Below, one piece after another: positions 12,400 through 25,399 of a DNA stretch of 64,000 nt (positions are counted from its first letter, which is position 1; every line of letters starts with the position of its first letter). The stretch covers positions 19,704,324-19,768,323 of the forward strand of contig OX439037.1 in NCBI GenBank assembly GCA_949317995.1. Direction: 5' to 3'. This DNA comes from Acholoe squamosa (Eukaryota > Annelida > Polychaeta > Phyllodocida > Polynoidae). The position numbers and the translations under genes were made by a program. Under the pieces are notes generated by a model that saw only the letters and a list, made by a program, of their open reading frames with translations, searched no databases and had not been told where the DNA came from.

Positions 12400-14280
12400 G
12401 AGGTTGCGTGTGGTTCCGTGGGCGCCAGTACCACACATGCAGACCATACAGGTGTGCCTGTACTGCAGCCACCAGCTCAGGGCTAATTAACATGCATTCT
12501 CGTGAGATTTGCAGCTTTAGGGGTCAGAAGACACTATATACATAGGTGACTCCCCACACATATTAGTGTGAAAACTCCACACCTGGAGGTCTGATGAGTG
12601 CTGGCCTAGACTCATCATACCTTTGAAGCTGTAAATATATAATTTCAAGTGCCTTTGAGCTACTTTCTGAGTCTTAACAGGACTTCTGTGTGTAGGCTGG
12701 CAGAGAGTGGTTTCCCACCAGTATGACGTCACTGACCCCTAGAACCAGCATAAAAGCACATACAGGTAACCAGCTTCAGCTAGACAGGACGTCGCCACCT
12801 CTATCCTGCTAAGTCGAAATAGGGGCTTGATAGATACAGGGGCATGGAATTTCTGTAAACAAAATTCACACAATAGGCTTGACTACGCCTAGTATGCCTA
12901 GATCTATTCATTCGCCAATCCTGGAACATGGGGGCCTAACAAGTTAGGCCTTAGGTTTGTTACCTTGTAGAGAAGGATTTGAAATACTTAAAGCCATAGA
13001 TAAGGCCAATGTGCAAAACGCCAACTCTATGTAGTAAAGGGACCTCTTAGCAAACTTAAGTCATGCATAAGCTCAGATAGGCCATACCAAGAGCCACTCA
13101 TCAATGCTATTCACCACTCAACATGTACCTCAAACACTTGCCTTTGGTAATAATAATAAAAGAGCAGTCAATGCCCGGTCTTGCCTGTGTGGTATATGTG
13201 GCCAAGTCCCCTGGGCTGCTCTGCCTTATTCAGAAGTGTCATCATCTCAGCTACCATTTATACAGCCTTTAATCAGCCTCCCCCAGAGCTGTTCGACCTC
13301 TCTGACCATGCATGTGTGATTGCCTTTTGGAGTCAAAAGGTCAGCTCTATGGTGACAAGGCATTTCCAGCTCCAATACCCAGTGGGGCCCTCATCTCACC
13401 CTGGAGGTGACCTAGTCTGCTATAGGCCTGACAGTAAAGTTCTAGTCACGATCAACTTTATGTCAGTGATGAATAATCCCAGGCACCTCTGCACGAGGTG
13501 TGTAACTCATACCATTGGTTCACAGAGAGAAGAACACTGATTGCTTTGACACATACTGCACAGGTCACAAATTGTCTCCCACATGACATGCATGAAGGCA
13601 TGTCGAATGAGGTTGACGTTCTCATATTTGGTTCGTCAACTCCACTTGACATGCGTAATGAAGACATATCACATATTTCTGATCCATTTACCTGAGTGCT
13701 AGGTAATACTGTGAGACAATTATGTAAGGGTCAAGAGCAGTCAATAGCTATGTACCAATGGTTCAATCAAGGCAGGCCTATAGTAGAAGGCAGGGGATAT
13801 CATAGTCCCACAGGCCTGCAACACTAAGGCACTTTTTCCTATCTACAGAACTTCTACTTGACTGAGGACCTCTAAGCAGGCCATAAGACAAGGGCATGGA
13901 GGTGCATGGCAATGCCATCTGTATTAATATTAGGGTCGGGGTCACGAAATGTGAGCCAACTGTGTTTTTGCTTTCCATAGACGGTAAAACCTTGAATAAC
14001 ATGTACAGTATTTATTTGATGGTATCAGTGTATGCATCTCCACTAGATTTATCTTGGCATGTATACTTTTCATGGATAGGTCTTTTTATACTGAAATATG
14101 CACAAAAATGACTTTCCATAGCCAACGTATTTGATGTAGCAGCATAAATAAAATATTGTAAATCTACTTATAGGCTAAACTGTACTTTGCCCTAAAAGGT
14201 AATGAAACAAAGAATTTTTAAAAGGGATTATGTGCACCTGAACCTCTCAACCAATTCACACCAGAGCTTCCCATTAAGTC
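12400..14280. other. Non-coding interval with one dispersed repeat copy
   Basis: No credible gene. About 13115-13480 is a direct copy of sequence at about 59025-59340 (shared core: GAAGTGTCATCATCTCAGCT, then sequence through the CCCCCAGAGCTGT region). The open frames here are short and lack recognisable domains. Confidence 0.6.
13115..13480 (+). repeat. Dispersed repeat, copy 1 (partner at about 59025-59340)
   Basis: Long stretches align in the same orientation with the right-hand copy, with scattered substitutions and indels. It probably belongs to an old interspersed element family. No terminal repeats or coding sequence were recognised. Confidence 0.7.
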
Positions 14281-14290
14281 CCAGTTTTAA

Positions 14291-15703
14291 TGTCACGACA
14301 GATACCAAAACTAACAGCCATGGTGCACATATCCAATTGTTGTTTGAGATTAATGTAACAGTCATTTGTGAACCTCAGAATATCACATTCTACGGAAATA
14401 TAATCAAGTATGTAAAGATATCTTATATGAATTGAGGAGAACTTCATTTGTTTTGACATTTAGAAGTGTGCATAATTTGTGTCACGACAGATACCAAGCA
14501 TTTAACCCCCCATACAGGCCCTAATGGCAATATAATGTCTGTATTCAAGTATGTGGTAGCCCATATGTCCCCTCTATTGGGTGAACCCTATTTGTACAAT
14601 TAGCACACCCTGTGACTGTTATATATGCTTGTAACACCTCTGTCACGACAGATACCAGCCTGTCACGACAGATACCAAAATATGCAGTTTGTAAAATCTC
14701 TGCAGTCTTATCATGGTAGTAGGTTTATTTTGATTGCTGATGCTAGTTATTTTTTTAGATTGGGCTAATTCGGGTGGAATAAGTGAAGATACATTTATTT
14801 GATAATAAGATCCATATGATCATTGTGAGTGGCTTATTATAAATAGTGTAATTATTCGTTTGAATGGTAAGGACATGTACCATTAATTAAAACTAGTAGG
14901 GGCATGGTAACATATCAAGATATAGCCTTAAAAAATATATTGATTTGGTATCTGTCGTGACACAATGCATTTCAATGCAAATTTAGAGAGATATCACTTC
15001 TGAAGGTTCACAATTCATGAAATACTAAATAGAAACCAATGACTATTCAGAATACATGATATAAAGGAAGAACAAAAGTTGTATGCCCATTTTAACCTGA
15101 TAAAATTTTAATGAGTATTTTATAAGATATAACAGACATGTCACGACAGATACCAAACTAGTGTAAAGGTATTGGACATCAGTAGACATTATCACATCAC
15201 TATAAATTGACCTAATTGACTTAGAATCAGTGTAAAATTATAGATAATGCTGTAACAAACAGTTTTGTGATATCAATGTGTACCCTGTATAGTCAAAACA
15301 GTGCTCCTGTCACGATAGATACTAAATTTTGTCATGACAGATACCTAGTGTTAGGTCCTAATACTTCACTGAATATTGCAGATAGGAGATGCAAATTTCA
15401 AATACTCATTCCTACATACCAGGGCCTCCAACTTTTACATATTGACTATTTTTACCATTTTCCTCTGCTATTCTACATGTATGAGAAACAAAATCATTTA
15501 GACAAGGGGGTGATGATTTCTAATTAATCAAAGGTAGCACCTTTCTACCATCGACCTGCTTAGGTCTGCCATTCAAAATATAACTATTCTACATAAGACA
15601 GGTTGCCACTTTATTATCAACTTGATGTTTGGACTTCATCAATAATTTAGGTAGGCATATCAGGTATTCAAAACTATAATGTATCATGGTATCTGTCGTG
15701 ACA
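14291..15703. repeat. Array of an 18-bp motif, TGTCACGACAGATACCAA (9 copies, both orientations)
   Basis: Plus-strand copies start at about 14291, 14480, 14641, 14661, 15139, 15308 (two changes) and 15330 (one change). Minus-strand copies lie at 14945-14962 and 15687-15703. Intervening DNA is AT-rich and unique-looking, with irregular spacing from 20 to over 350 bp. The core TGTCACGACA is close to self-complementary. There is no gene in this interval. Confidence 0.85.
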
Positions 15704-15719
15704 TTTAGCATATATTGTC

Positions 15720-18650
15720 AAATTCAAATACCTGCCCTGTCTCAAACACTAGGAGTTAAAGCAAAATATTTGACAGACACATGCCCTTAGATATGTACAA
15801 TATGGTGATATCATTTTGTAAGGCCATCAAAGTGGTCACATTTTTCCTCTCTGAGACTCCAGGTGGCTCTTATCTCATATTACCCTGACCCCGTAATGAA
15901 GATACTGAGATTATAGACTGTGGGTTAGCATACAATCTTTTGGTATTTTCACTGACCCACACACAAGGTGTCTAATCTCTCCAGTTGAAGAATTCAGGAT
16001 TGTGGGTGTATATTTTGATATTCAATAACAAATGCAAATTTAACAATGATGTATAATTCACTACCATTCGTTGATAGTATTTACAGACCTTAGTGATCTA
16101 TTCTTCATGAAAACAAAATGACACAGATACATCAAATGTCTCAAGTAGGGAGACCATCGCTATCCACGATATCGAGGTATCGGCATTATCAAAATAGTGA
16201 ATATCGTATCGACATTATTGCTATATCGCTGCATAATAGTGCTTTAATTGAAAAATATGAGAAATTCTCGCTGAAACCATGATATCTAGTGACATGTATA
16301 GGCATGTTTGGTATCAAATTAAAGCTTACAGTATTACGAATATAATGCGCTATATATACTTTGAATCCTCACAATGCCCTTTAAGGCAATCAACTTCAAA
16401 ACACTAAACAGATTTTTCATGGCAGATTTTTAACTCCATGAGGAACCTAAAGTGTCACATCATATATGATATTGTTAACATGTGTGTGTGTGTGGGGGAT
16501 ACCTTCTTTCTTGGTCCTTACATGGACCAACACAGTACTGACAACAAGACCCCTACCAATAGGAACCAGAGCACTACATGTACATATCAATAGAAAGTCC
16601 TCAATGACTAATGGATCAGTATTTCCTACAATAGCATTGTATTGCTACTGAAGTGGTTTGTCCTTTTAGTTAGATGTCAAATCATAACGAAAAGAGAAGA
16701 AGTTTCCGGGTAGGCAACCAAATGTTTTGTTCTTATCCTTAGTTACATACGATCATAGCCTATAGAGACTACATGCCGGATTGCATTCGGTTACCCGTAG
16801 GTAACAGTAGCAGGGTCCTGGGCAGTGGTAGGACCACTCCTGAGGAAATACGGTAGGAACTGCCCTTATATAGGGGAAAAACACGCAAAACTCAGACCCG
16901 TCACGTGATGTGTGACAAACAAGTGGAAGGCCCCCTGGTGTAACGGTTACGAACCCAGAGGCAGGTGCTGCAGAGGTAGGTGCTGCCACCTGCCATCCGG
17001 ACTCCCCCATCACACCCGGAGACCTTGGTCTGAGTCCCACGGGTACATGAATGTTACGAGTGTAATATTACAATAGAAAATACCATACCCCTACACTACG
17101 ATTTCCCTTAAAATTCCAATTATGGTACATATAGATTTGTTTTACTTCTTTGGTCTATTTCAACAGCCTGTGATTGACCAACAATCTCCTGGTGACATAT
17201 GTGCACATGTCCCAATGACGTGGGCTCTCTGTGTGAAATCAAGTTGACATGGGTATACATGTCACTTTGTCAGGAAGACTTTTTTCAGTGTTGGTTTTGG
17301 GGATGAAAGTTTGAATTATGGAATGTATTCTGTGTATGAGCTTCACCTATGTTGAATGAAAAGCTGACACACTGACAGCCTAAATGGGAAGCATAAACCT
17401 GCAATACCAGTGGTTTGACCTCAGATATCTTCTGAAAGTTTTCTACCAACCATAATGCTGCTTTGCCCATATTGAACCCTCACAATCTGACCACATAAAA
17501 CGTTTGTTCACACCTAACATTCACTAAGTTACCTCAGACATCATTCACATTTGCAATGCACCTTCGTGGCCACAGACAATAAATATCCATGTGGTCAATT
17601 CATGAAGGATGGTGTTGACAAAGTATGCGCTCTTGACATTTTGTACTACATTTTGCGAGAGGGAAGAAAGCCATAGGATAAGCCGTGGACTGCTACTGAG
17701 GATGGGTGGAAAGACATTTGCCCCTTTTGTGTCAGATGTATAGCCTACCACAAAACCCCTCATATAAGCTGCGGCTCAGAGACCATTTCCTGACTTAACA
17801 GTGCTTACATAGTTAATGAATATTTCATTGATTCGAGGTCAAGTGTTTTTTTTTTGTGGAGAGTATGTGATTGAAACTGCCAGGCAATTATAAGTTTTCT
17901 TTTTTGGCTTTTGTTGATTATACCCTCTGAACATAATGTGTATTGTAGACAGTCTTTGAAAGGTACATGTATACAATGTATGATTTGTGGACAAAGCATT
18001 GTTTATAGTAACCTAAATGTAAAAGGACAAAATCGTTTTACTCCAACTGAACTACTTTTACATGAAGTAGCTTTAAGATTGTCGTAGTATTTGATATATT
18101 TCAGGTGCATGGTGGCCTTGGACACCGCAGAAGAGGACATCCCACAATATTACAATCATACTAATAGGATTCTCAAAACCTTGACACTGCTCACGTCCTA
18201 CCTCAAATCTGACACAAACTCACATCCAATATGACTAATCTTCTGGCGGTGGGCAATAAACACTATGGCCGTGGGACCAAAATCCTCTCACACATAATTT
18301 ACATTATTACTAATAACCCGTTGAGGATGACATGGCACCTCAATTCTTCATTTGCCATTATCATGACAAGAGAGCAGCTCTATAGGGCATATATCAGCTG
18401 ACTGGCACTGTATGTGTGCATCTAGCGTCTGACTATGTAGGGTCAACATGATACAACAGTATTTATTTGATAATCACCAGGGGATATTTTATGAATTACT
18501 AGTATATAAAGGAAATGTCATAGTACAGTTGAACACCTTGTGTCCCATTGTGTGATAGATATATAATTCCCGTTAGGTCAGGGCAAATTACTTCTATGGA
18601 AAATATATCACACTTATGCTTAAGTATCCATGATGTGTAAAGGAAATACA
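15720..18650. other. Non-coding interval
   Basis: No supported gene. 16150-16235 has short ATCG-rich direct repeats (variants of GATATCGAGGTATCG). 16925-17040 contains a possible tRNA-like A box and B box. The remaining open frames are short and have unremarkable composition. Confidence 0.5.
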
Positions 18651-18684
18651 GGTATGATTAGCAGTGGAAACTGTGGCTGCTACA

Positions 18685-18935
18685 CCTGTAGGGCCCCAGA
18701 CGGGTAAAAATCGGCAAGGGGACAAGGCCACGTTTTAAAATCGACAAGGGAAATGGAGTTGAGAGACAAGCGACAAGTTGACTTCTTAAAATCGACAAGG
18801 GACATTGGCTTAGAGACAAGGGACAAGACCACTTCTCAAAAACGACAAGGGACATGGGGGTGAGAGGCAAGGGACAAGAACCATTTCTTATAATCGACAA
18901 AGGATATGGGACCCCCATGTCTAGGGCCCTACCTG
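18685..18935. repeat. Degenerate minisatellite, unit about 60 bp
   Basis: Units rich in TTAAAATCGACAAGGGACA and GAGACAAGGGACAAG recur about four times. The same sentence (GGGTAAAATCGACAAGGGGA) is present at 7360-7385 and at 3630 in inverted orientation, which links this locus to the outer arms of the palindromic region. Confidence 0.7.
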
Positions 18936-19622
18936 TGTAGTTCACCTTTCTGTCCTTGTCAGTTCCTGATGGTCATTAATCTGCTTCCAGACAACACCCT
19001 CGGGACAACACCTCAACACCCCACCACAAAGCCAATCTAGAATTACCTTCCTAATATGTCACCTTTTAACACTGAGCTGGAGACAACAGGCCAATAAAAA
19101 GCAGGGTATTGCTGTAAAAATAGGTATATGCCCAAAATGTGGAAGGCATGATTGCGTTTTGGAATAAAACTCTGCACGTATTAGAAATTGGCTTCCAATA
19201 ATATTTTCATCGGAGTCTAAATTGCGCACATAACTTCAAGCAGTTCTATGTACATTAACGTTGTGGCCCAATTCAAGCTATGTCGCTGTCCATAAAATTA
19301 ATAATGTCAAGACTCCTATAGATTTCCATAGCAAACAAAAAACATGACAAAGCAGGCAGGGTGATCAAAATGGCCAAAACCCATGACATCATTTATGGAC
19401 GACCCAAAACAACACTGGGCAAAATGACACATTTTAGGCTAAAGGGGACGCCGACTGTTTTCTGCCAACACTGAGCCCAATTGTGCCGGTTCTTAGGCAT
19501 GGACAGTTCGCATGACCCATTTGAGCAATCTGACCAATGACAAAAATAGGTCAGTGATTTTTACCACATTTACTGCAAAGTACCCTATGAAGCTTTAAGC
19601 TTCATTCCACACTCAATAATTA

Positions 19623-19767
19623 GGGAGCGTTCAACAATTATGTCACTGGTATTTAGGCATTTTTCAGGACCCCCCCCCCACCCCCTTGTCACTGTTTTTG
19701 TATGGAACATATAGAGGAACCCAAAGACCCTCCCCCCTAGGCAGTGACATACTTGTTGAACGCTCCC
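19623..19767. mobile_element. MITE, 145 bp, with TTA target duplication
   Basis: The termini are GGGAGCGTTCAACAA and its inverse TTGTTGAACGCTCCC, flanked by TTA at 19620-19622 and 19768-19770. A 3-bp TWA-type duplication and G-rich ends suit a non-autonomous PIF/Harbinger-like element. The interior is non-coding with C runs. Confidence 0.8.
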
Positions 19768-19770
19768 TTA

Positions 19771-21600
19771 TGAAGAACCTCTGAATACCAGTATGAGGAT
19801 TTAGTCAGCGAGACACAGTTCTCAATAGTCATTACACCTCAGGTTACTTATGCAGGAATCTTAATCCACATATTGAACGAATCTGCAGGGGTGTAGCTAT
19901 AGTGATTGAAGGATTTAGATAACAGAAAATGATTGATGTACATTCAAATACAACATACATCTTCATACTGAGCAGTAAAAATCAAAGGGGCTTTACAGAA
20001 CTGAATGACTTGATTTGCCTTATGAGGATTGACTTTTATAAAGCACTCTACGTATAAAGGTTACAAGCCTGATTAGTTCAATCAAGTAGGACTATCCCAA
20101 AGCTCAAATAATGTTGCCATTAGAAATGAATTTATGATCGGCATACTGTTATGAGCCAATTGCAATAATGATGAAGAATGATAAGATTGTTTTCTTTATT
20201 TGACCTTTTAAGGAAGATTTTACACTACATAGAGGCCAAGGATAGAGCCATCATTTCTCATTATGGAATACCAATGTTTTTTCATAATCAAATTCCATAT
20301 CTGCCATTATGACAAGTACATATGTGTCACAAATGCTTCCATGGTATCTTATAAATGATAGTAATTGTGATCAACCTAAGGACATGCCACTGTGTGTGGG
20401 AAGGACTGATAAGCAGCACACATGAACCACAAGCATGCACAAATCTTTTTATTTGATGCCACCTGAAATGAATGAAAATATTAAGGATCAATTGAATGCG
20501 TTTGTTTTTGGTGTTGTGTAGCATGGACATGTTGATCATTATTGTAAATCCTATTGGTAATTAAGATAATGATATCAGAAAAGCACTCTTTTTTTGCAAA
20601 GCATTCTGAGCTGACCATAAACAAAGGCTGTATGTTTGTATTCGGCCAAGCAGTGGATTATTAGAACTACGGTTCTATGATAATCTCGACCAGTAATTTG
20701 TACCTTTGCTGTAAGATGATTTGACCAGACTGGTTGATTTTAGCTCATAACAGTTCAAAGGCTGACCACCTATAGTTACTTCAACACATACATCACCTCC
20801 GGTGACAAGTACAAGTATGGTGCTCCCCCATCAGTGAGGAACTAGCATTAAATGTCAATGGCCAATGAAGGCAATCTCTCACATTCATGCTGCCTCTGAG
20901 CCCTCCTGTGACATAAACACCAACCTAGGGGACCTATCCATAATAGTGCTAATTGACAATAGGCCTCAGGGATCATGACTAGGACCCTTTACCCAGGGAA
21001 CCAAGGGGGGATGGGGGTGCAGGGTCTGCTGTGAAAGGTTGGTGTGTTTTTTTCAGTTAGTAGGACCCATAACTAGTAGTTTCTACCTGGCCAACCTTTC
21101 TGGAAATCTACACAGCAGATATGGCGGCCATTTTGAATTTACAGTTGGACTGATAGATCTGTTGATGTGTCTATCTTCTCTTCTAAACAACATAGAAACA
21201 CAATTCAAAATGCTAGACATATGTTTAAGAAGTCAAGGAATCTATTGGCATCATTTTAAAATAGGTTAGGAGCAGCCATTCTGAACTTTTAATGAGTAGA
21301 ATAGAGAAAATGGGATTTGCTTTCATTGAATTCCACATTCTTAATGCAATCATCAGTGTTAGAATAGCATCTAAAACCCCAACCTTGGGTTGGAAACATT
21401 ACACAATCATGCAGTAGCATACCTTAAAAGATAAGAGCAGCCATTTTGAATATTTAATGAGTTTGGTTAACAAAAGGTTGTCATTGTCTCTACTCAGTAA
21501 TAGGTCTAGATCATAACTCCATCTGTTTCCCATCAGGATAGGCCCATGCAGGGGACTCAAAATCAGTGAATACATCAGATGGGTGATAGTAAATTTATGT
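19771..21600. other. Non-coding interval
   Basis: No supported gene. 20985-21055 is the inverse of about 57995-58075 (dispersed repeat around TGCAGGGTCTGCTGTGAAAG). GAGCAGCCATTYTGAA sentences recur at 21273 and 21427 with similar context. Confidence 0.5.
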
Positions 21601-21678
21601 TATGATATCAAATGGAAAGGTATGCTGGATATTTTCAGTCATTCATCGTCATTTAAACTCATGGTCCAGCATCATCTT

Positions 21679-22625
21679 TCAGTATCTCCCTGACAGCGAC
21701 AGGCGATGTAGCAGGGATACTGATTTTTTAGACATGCACAATTGCCTGTACATGTATCCTTTTGTGCATCTGCAACTAACAGTGTTCTGTAGATTACTAG
21801 ACCATGGGGACAGGGTCATTGTTACTGGTTTCAATTGTCCATCACTGTCCATTTTCCATCCAAAGTCCTCATAGTGTGGCTGGTCAAGGATGGGGATATG
21901 AGAGGATTTTGATATGATAGTTGCCAAACAGACACATTTCAAATGTAGTTTGAAAGCATCTTCTGTTGGTGGAAGATGTTTCAATGATCCATTTTCTGTG
22001 AGATACTTGTTGGCCCGTAGACTTGCCAAATCTGGGAATTGCAATCCATTGCAGGCTGCCATAATGACTTGTGTTGCCTGTTTACATACACCATCTCCTT
22101 CACATGGCTCTCGTAAATTCTCTGCAAAGGCTGCCAATATACTACAATCCACATCTTTGTGTGCACCCGAGATACTTCTCTTCCCAAGATTATGTATGAA
22201 ACTAGTGTCATCCTTTCCTGACAATGCATGGATGAATGGTAAGACACAACATTCTGCATTCCCAAGGGCTCTAGCAATGTCATGTATGGTAAGTATCTCC
22301 CTGGCTCAGTTCTTATCCACATTTCTTTGATAAAGTCAAACCTGTTTGTGTAGTAGATGCAGAGGACGATGATATCTGTGTCATTTGCATAAATGACAAT
22401 TCGCTGTGCACCAAGAGAGCCAGCACTGAAAATGTCATGTAACACAACTCTATTGTCCACCTCCTCTTGGTTGCATTTCAGCTCTGAGACTTCTTCAGTA
22501 CCTTCTTCTGTCACCACTACGGTCTTCTCTTCATGATCAAATTCCCCAGAGAGATAAAGTGCTTTTACATTTCCAGAAAATGACAGACTACTTTCTAGTG
22601 CATGGCCATGTGTAATTTGGTGCAC
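21679..22625 (-). pseudogene. Decayed repeat-encoded PIN/FEN1-like protein, C-terminal part (locus C)
   Basis: Two overlapping minus-strand frames (22625-21981 and 22224-21679) together resemble the C-terminal half of a protein family that is highly repeated in invertebrate genomes. The first has an NQEEVD segment, close to the EEADT acidic motif of FEN1/PIN-like nucleases, followed by an IVIYANDTDIIVL segment like the family's D-x-D strand. The second has the SGKDDTSF, LPPTEDAFKLH and DFGWKMDSDG blocks that follow in this family. A frameshift near 22225-22260 separates them. The final Cys cluster is degraded. Family recognition is from memory of its conserved blocks; enzymatic activity is not known. 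It could be the missing C-terminal part of the gene broken at 29.2 kb. Confidence 0.65.
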
Positions 22626-22748
22626 ATCGGATGTTAATTTTTTACAACCTGAATGAATATGTTTGTTGGGTCCCTAAATTGTAAAAACACATTTTTTCTA
22701 CTGATTCGGTTGCCAAGGCAACCATTTTCCTTAGCAACATTGAAAATA

Positions 22749-23040
22749 CCGTAATCTCCCACGTATAAGGCGCGTCTTATACGCGAGGTTTTAGTTCTCA
22801 CTGGATCCGCAAGGGGGAGATCAAGGCCTTCATTTTGATATATTACACTTCCCCTAAGTAATAATATTACATAGGAGGCTCCAGGGGGTTCCATATAGCT
22901 GTAGCTACATGTAGCTTTTTGAATTTTGAAAATCCATTTAGTAGAACAAAACTTATGAATTTTTTTATTTTTTTGAGCATATTCTTAAACTCTAGGTGCG
23001 TCTTATATGTGAGGTGTGCCTTATACGCGAGGGATTACGG
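22749..23040. mobile_element. MITE, 292 bp, with TA target duplication
   Basis: The ends are CCGTAATCTCCCACGTATAA at the left and the near-inverse TTATACGCGAGGGATTACGG at the right, flanked by TA at 22747-22748 and 23041-23042. TA duplication points to a Tc1/mariner-type non-autonomous element. A related sentence (TGTAATCTCCCGCGTATAAG) occurs in the palindromic region near 160 and 7588. Confidence 0.75.
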
Positions 23041-23044
23041 TATC

Positions 23045-23920
23045 AAAAATATTCCTTTTGAGGGCAATAAAATTGGATAATTATAAAATTCAACTCTAGC
23101 TATTGCCCCATAATCAACCCCAAACACTTTATTATCCTGATGGTGTAGTTTATATGTACTGTGGTTGCTTAGCAACTGGCCTGTTTCAGGGATTTTACCT
23201 AGCAACAGGGAAAATATCAAAAATATTTCATTTGTTAGCATTAAAATTGGGTAATTAAAAAAAACTACATTTCCCGATCCAATGATAAACACCCTCAAAT
23301 ATTCTCTTTTCCTAATGGTGTTGTTTCTAGGTGCTGTGGTTGCTTAGCAATGGGTCAGTTTCAGGGTTTTTCCCTAGCAACCATGTTATTTCTCATTTCT
23401 AAGTATATCCTAGGAGGCAAACAACAAAGCCAGATTGATACAATCTATTAGCATGTCATTTACAGTGAATTCACTCAAATTCAAAGTTACACCAAATCTA
23501 AAGCTTTTCTTGCATAGTAACATCATTACAACTGCATAGCAACAATCCCACCTAATGGCTGCTTTTAGATAATTATGGGCATTACTTTGCACCTTTTTGT
23601 TACACCATAGATTTTTAATGCTTTCAATTGCTACTATATAGAGTATCTTTTAGAACTAGATTCTTCAACATTTAATGAAAGGAAAGGTGTTACCTACAAA
23701 TACCTTATTTGCAACTACCTTCAGATGTTAATAATGACTGTTTCATTTATAATAGTTTACTGCCCCTCTATCAACTAGAGGCTGTAATAATCTACAAGAC
23801 AACATGTAGGTTTTACCATTTTAGAGGAGGTAAAACTCAATATTTGGATAACATTTGAATGGTTAGCATGTATCATTATCAGCATATAATAAACTATAAA
23901 TAGTAGGTCATATCCAGGAT
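23045..23920. other. Non-coding interval with a short degenerate duplication
   Basis: Sentences around TTGCTTAGCAAC with TTTCAGGGATTTT recur at about 23160-23230 and 23335-23385, a degenerate direct duplication of about 180 bp period. No gene is seen. Confidence 0.5.
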
Positions 23921-23924
23921 TATC

Positions 23925-25375
23925 CCGCCATACTGGTAAAGGTAAGGAGAGGAACCTGTTTGTTACAGCAGGAAAACAAGGTATTTTTCCACTAAATTAA
24001 GGAAAAGTTATATGCTGATATTTTTAGTATGGCGGGATAAAAGGTTTAGGGTTGGGAATAGGTAGGTACCTGTGGGGGATGACGACTTAATCTCGACCCT
24101 AGACCTTTCATCCCACTATATTCAGGGTAAATACCACCATCCATAAGCCCTTGGTAAGTATCTGCTTTATGGCGACTTAAACCCGACCCTAGACCTTTTA
24201 TCCTGCCATATTCAAAGTTCAGACCATCATCTATAAGCTTTTGATGATTATCCTTTCCCCAAGGGATAAATTCTCATCACACATGTGATGAGTATACCTT
24301 CGGTTTTTAGCTTCCTTCATATATAGAATTGATGCTACAACAAATAGGTTGCCATATAATTAAATATATATTCTTCCCCCCCAGGAAATCCCTTTCCCCA
24401 AGGGGTTATTTTCCCCTATATATGATCTAGATTTCTTTTATATAATGGATGGACTTACCTATATACTACTCCTGTTTTATCCTGCCATTTGGCGGGATAA
24501 AACAGGAGGAGTATAGAAAAAAATCATCCATTATATGAAAGAAACTTAAAACATCTATGGGGGAAAATACCCCCATGGGGAAAGGGATTTCCGGGGGGGG
24601 AAAGAAATATATAAAAAAAATGGGGCATGGCATATTTTGGGGGTGTTCAAGGTTTGCAAGCGCAGCTTTATTCATATGGGGACCAAGATGGAGCATGATC
24701 TATAGCTATTCACTATGGCGACTTAAAAGGTCTAGGGTCGGATTTAAGTCGCTATTAGACACTATCCTTGTTTCAAAGAAGATCAGACAATTCTGTCATT
24801 ACTAAATGTTGACAATTAACAACTGGCGACCCTATGTCCGCAGAGATTAATTGGGTAGTTCCCTGTATTGATTGGCTATTGTCTGTAAGTAATGGAATAA
24901 AGGGCATAACACTGAACAATAGAGGATATAGTGCTACACACGATATACGAGGAGGGGGGGGTGTCATGGAATAATAATTTCATTACTTGCTGTGACAGAT
25001 ATTGCCTTTATTCCATTACCAATCCCCTCCCCGTCAGACTTTAATTGACAGTCTATACTACTTACGGGGCTGATTAGAAATTTTTCAGGTTAGGTATGGC
25101 ATGCAGAATGAAAAATCTAGAGTTGGGATTAAGTAGGCAGAACGTTCATAATGACATAGGACTAATAGATGATGGCCATTACTTCAGGTATGGTGGGATA
25201 AATAGATAGAACTAAACGACCGTGGTGTACGAGGTGGCCGATCAACCACGAGGGGTCGTGGATTATTAACCCATAAACCCACGTGTATAACATACATTAA
25301 ACGCTAATGAAACTGATCATACTGAACACATTAGTATGGCGACTTAGAAGGTCTAGGGTCGGGATTAAATCATCA
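23925..25375. repeat. Dispersed motif family (GGCGGGATAAAAGG ... TAGGGTCGGGATTAAGTCGC)
   Basis: Variants occur at about 24029-24060, 24085-24125 (inverse), 24170-24215 (inverse), 24715-24755, 25120-25150, 25190-25215 and 25333-25370. Sub-blocks are a CGGGATAAAA box, a GGTCTAGGGTCGG box and a GACTTAA box, which appear together or alone. No coding content. Confidence 0.7.
24362..24612. mobile_element. Foldback element, about 250 bp
   Basis: The arms converge on a perfect hairpin at about 24463-24518 (CTCCTGTTTTATCCTGCCA and its inverse). Outer parts pair imperfectly (ATATATTCTTCCCCCC with GGGGGGGGAAAGAAATATAT). It sits inside the motif family above and uses the same CGGGATAAAA box at its axis. 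Confidence 0.65.
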
Positions 25376-25399
25376 TCCAAAAATCATTAATATAGTCTT

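Noticed and set aside
14291-15703. CRISPR array
   Set aside because: The repeated motif occurs in both orientations with irregular spacing of unequal unique DNA in a eukaryotic context. There is no direct-repeat/spacer pattern or cas gene.
22634-22894. 86-codon minus-strand frame
   Set aside because: It overlaps the TA-flanked MITE end, and its coding potential comes from the terminal repeat.
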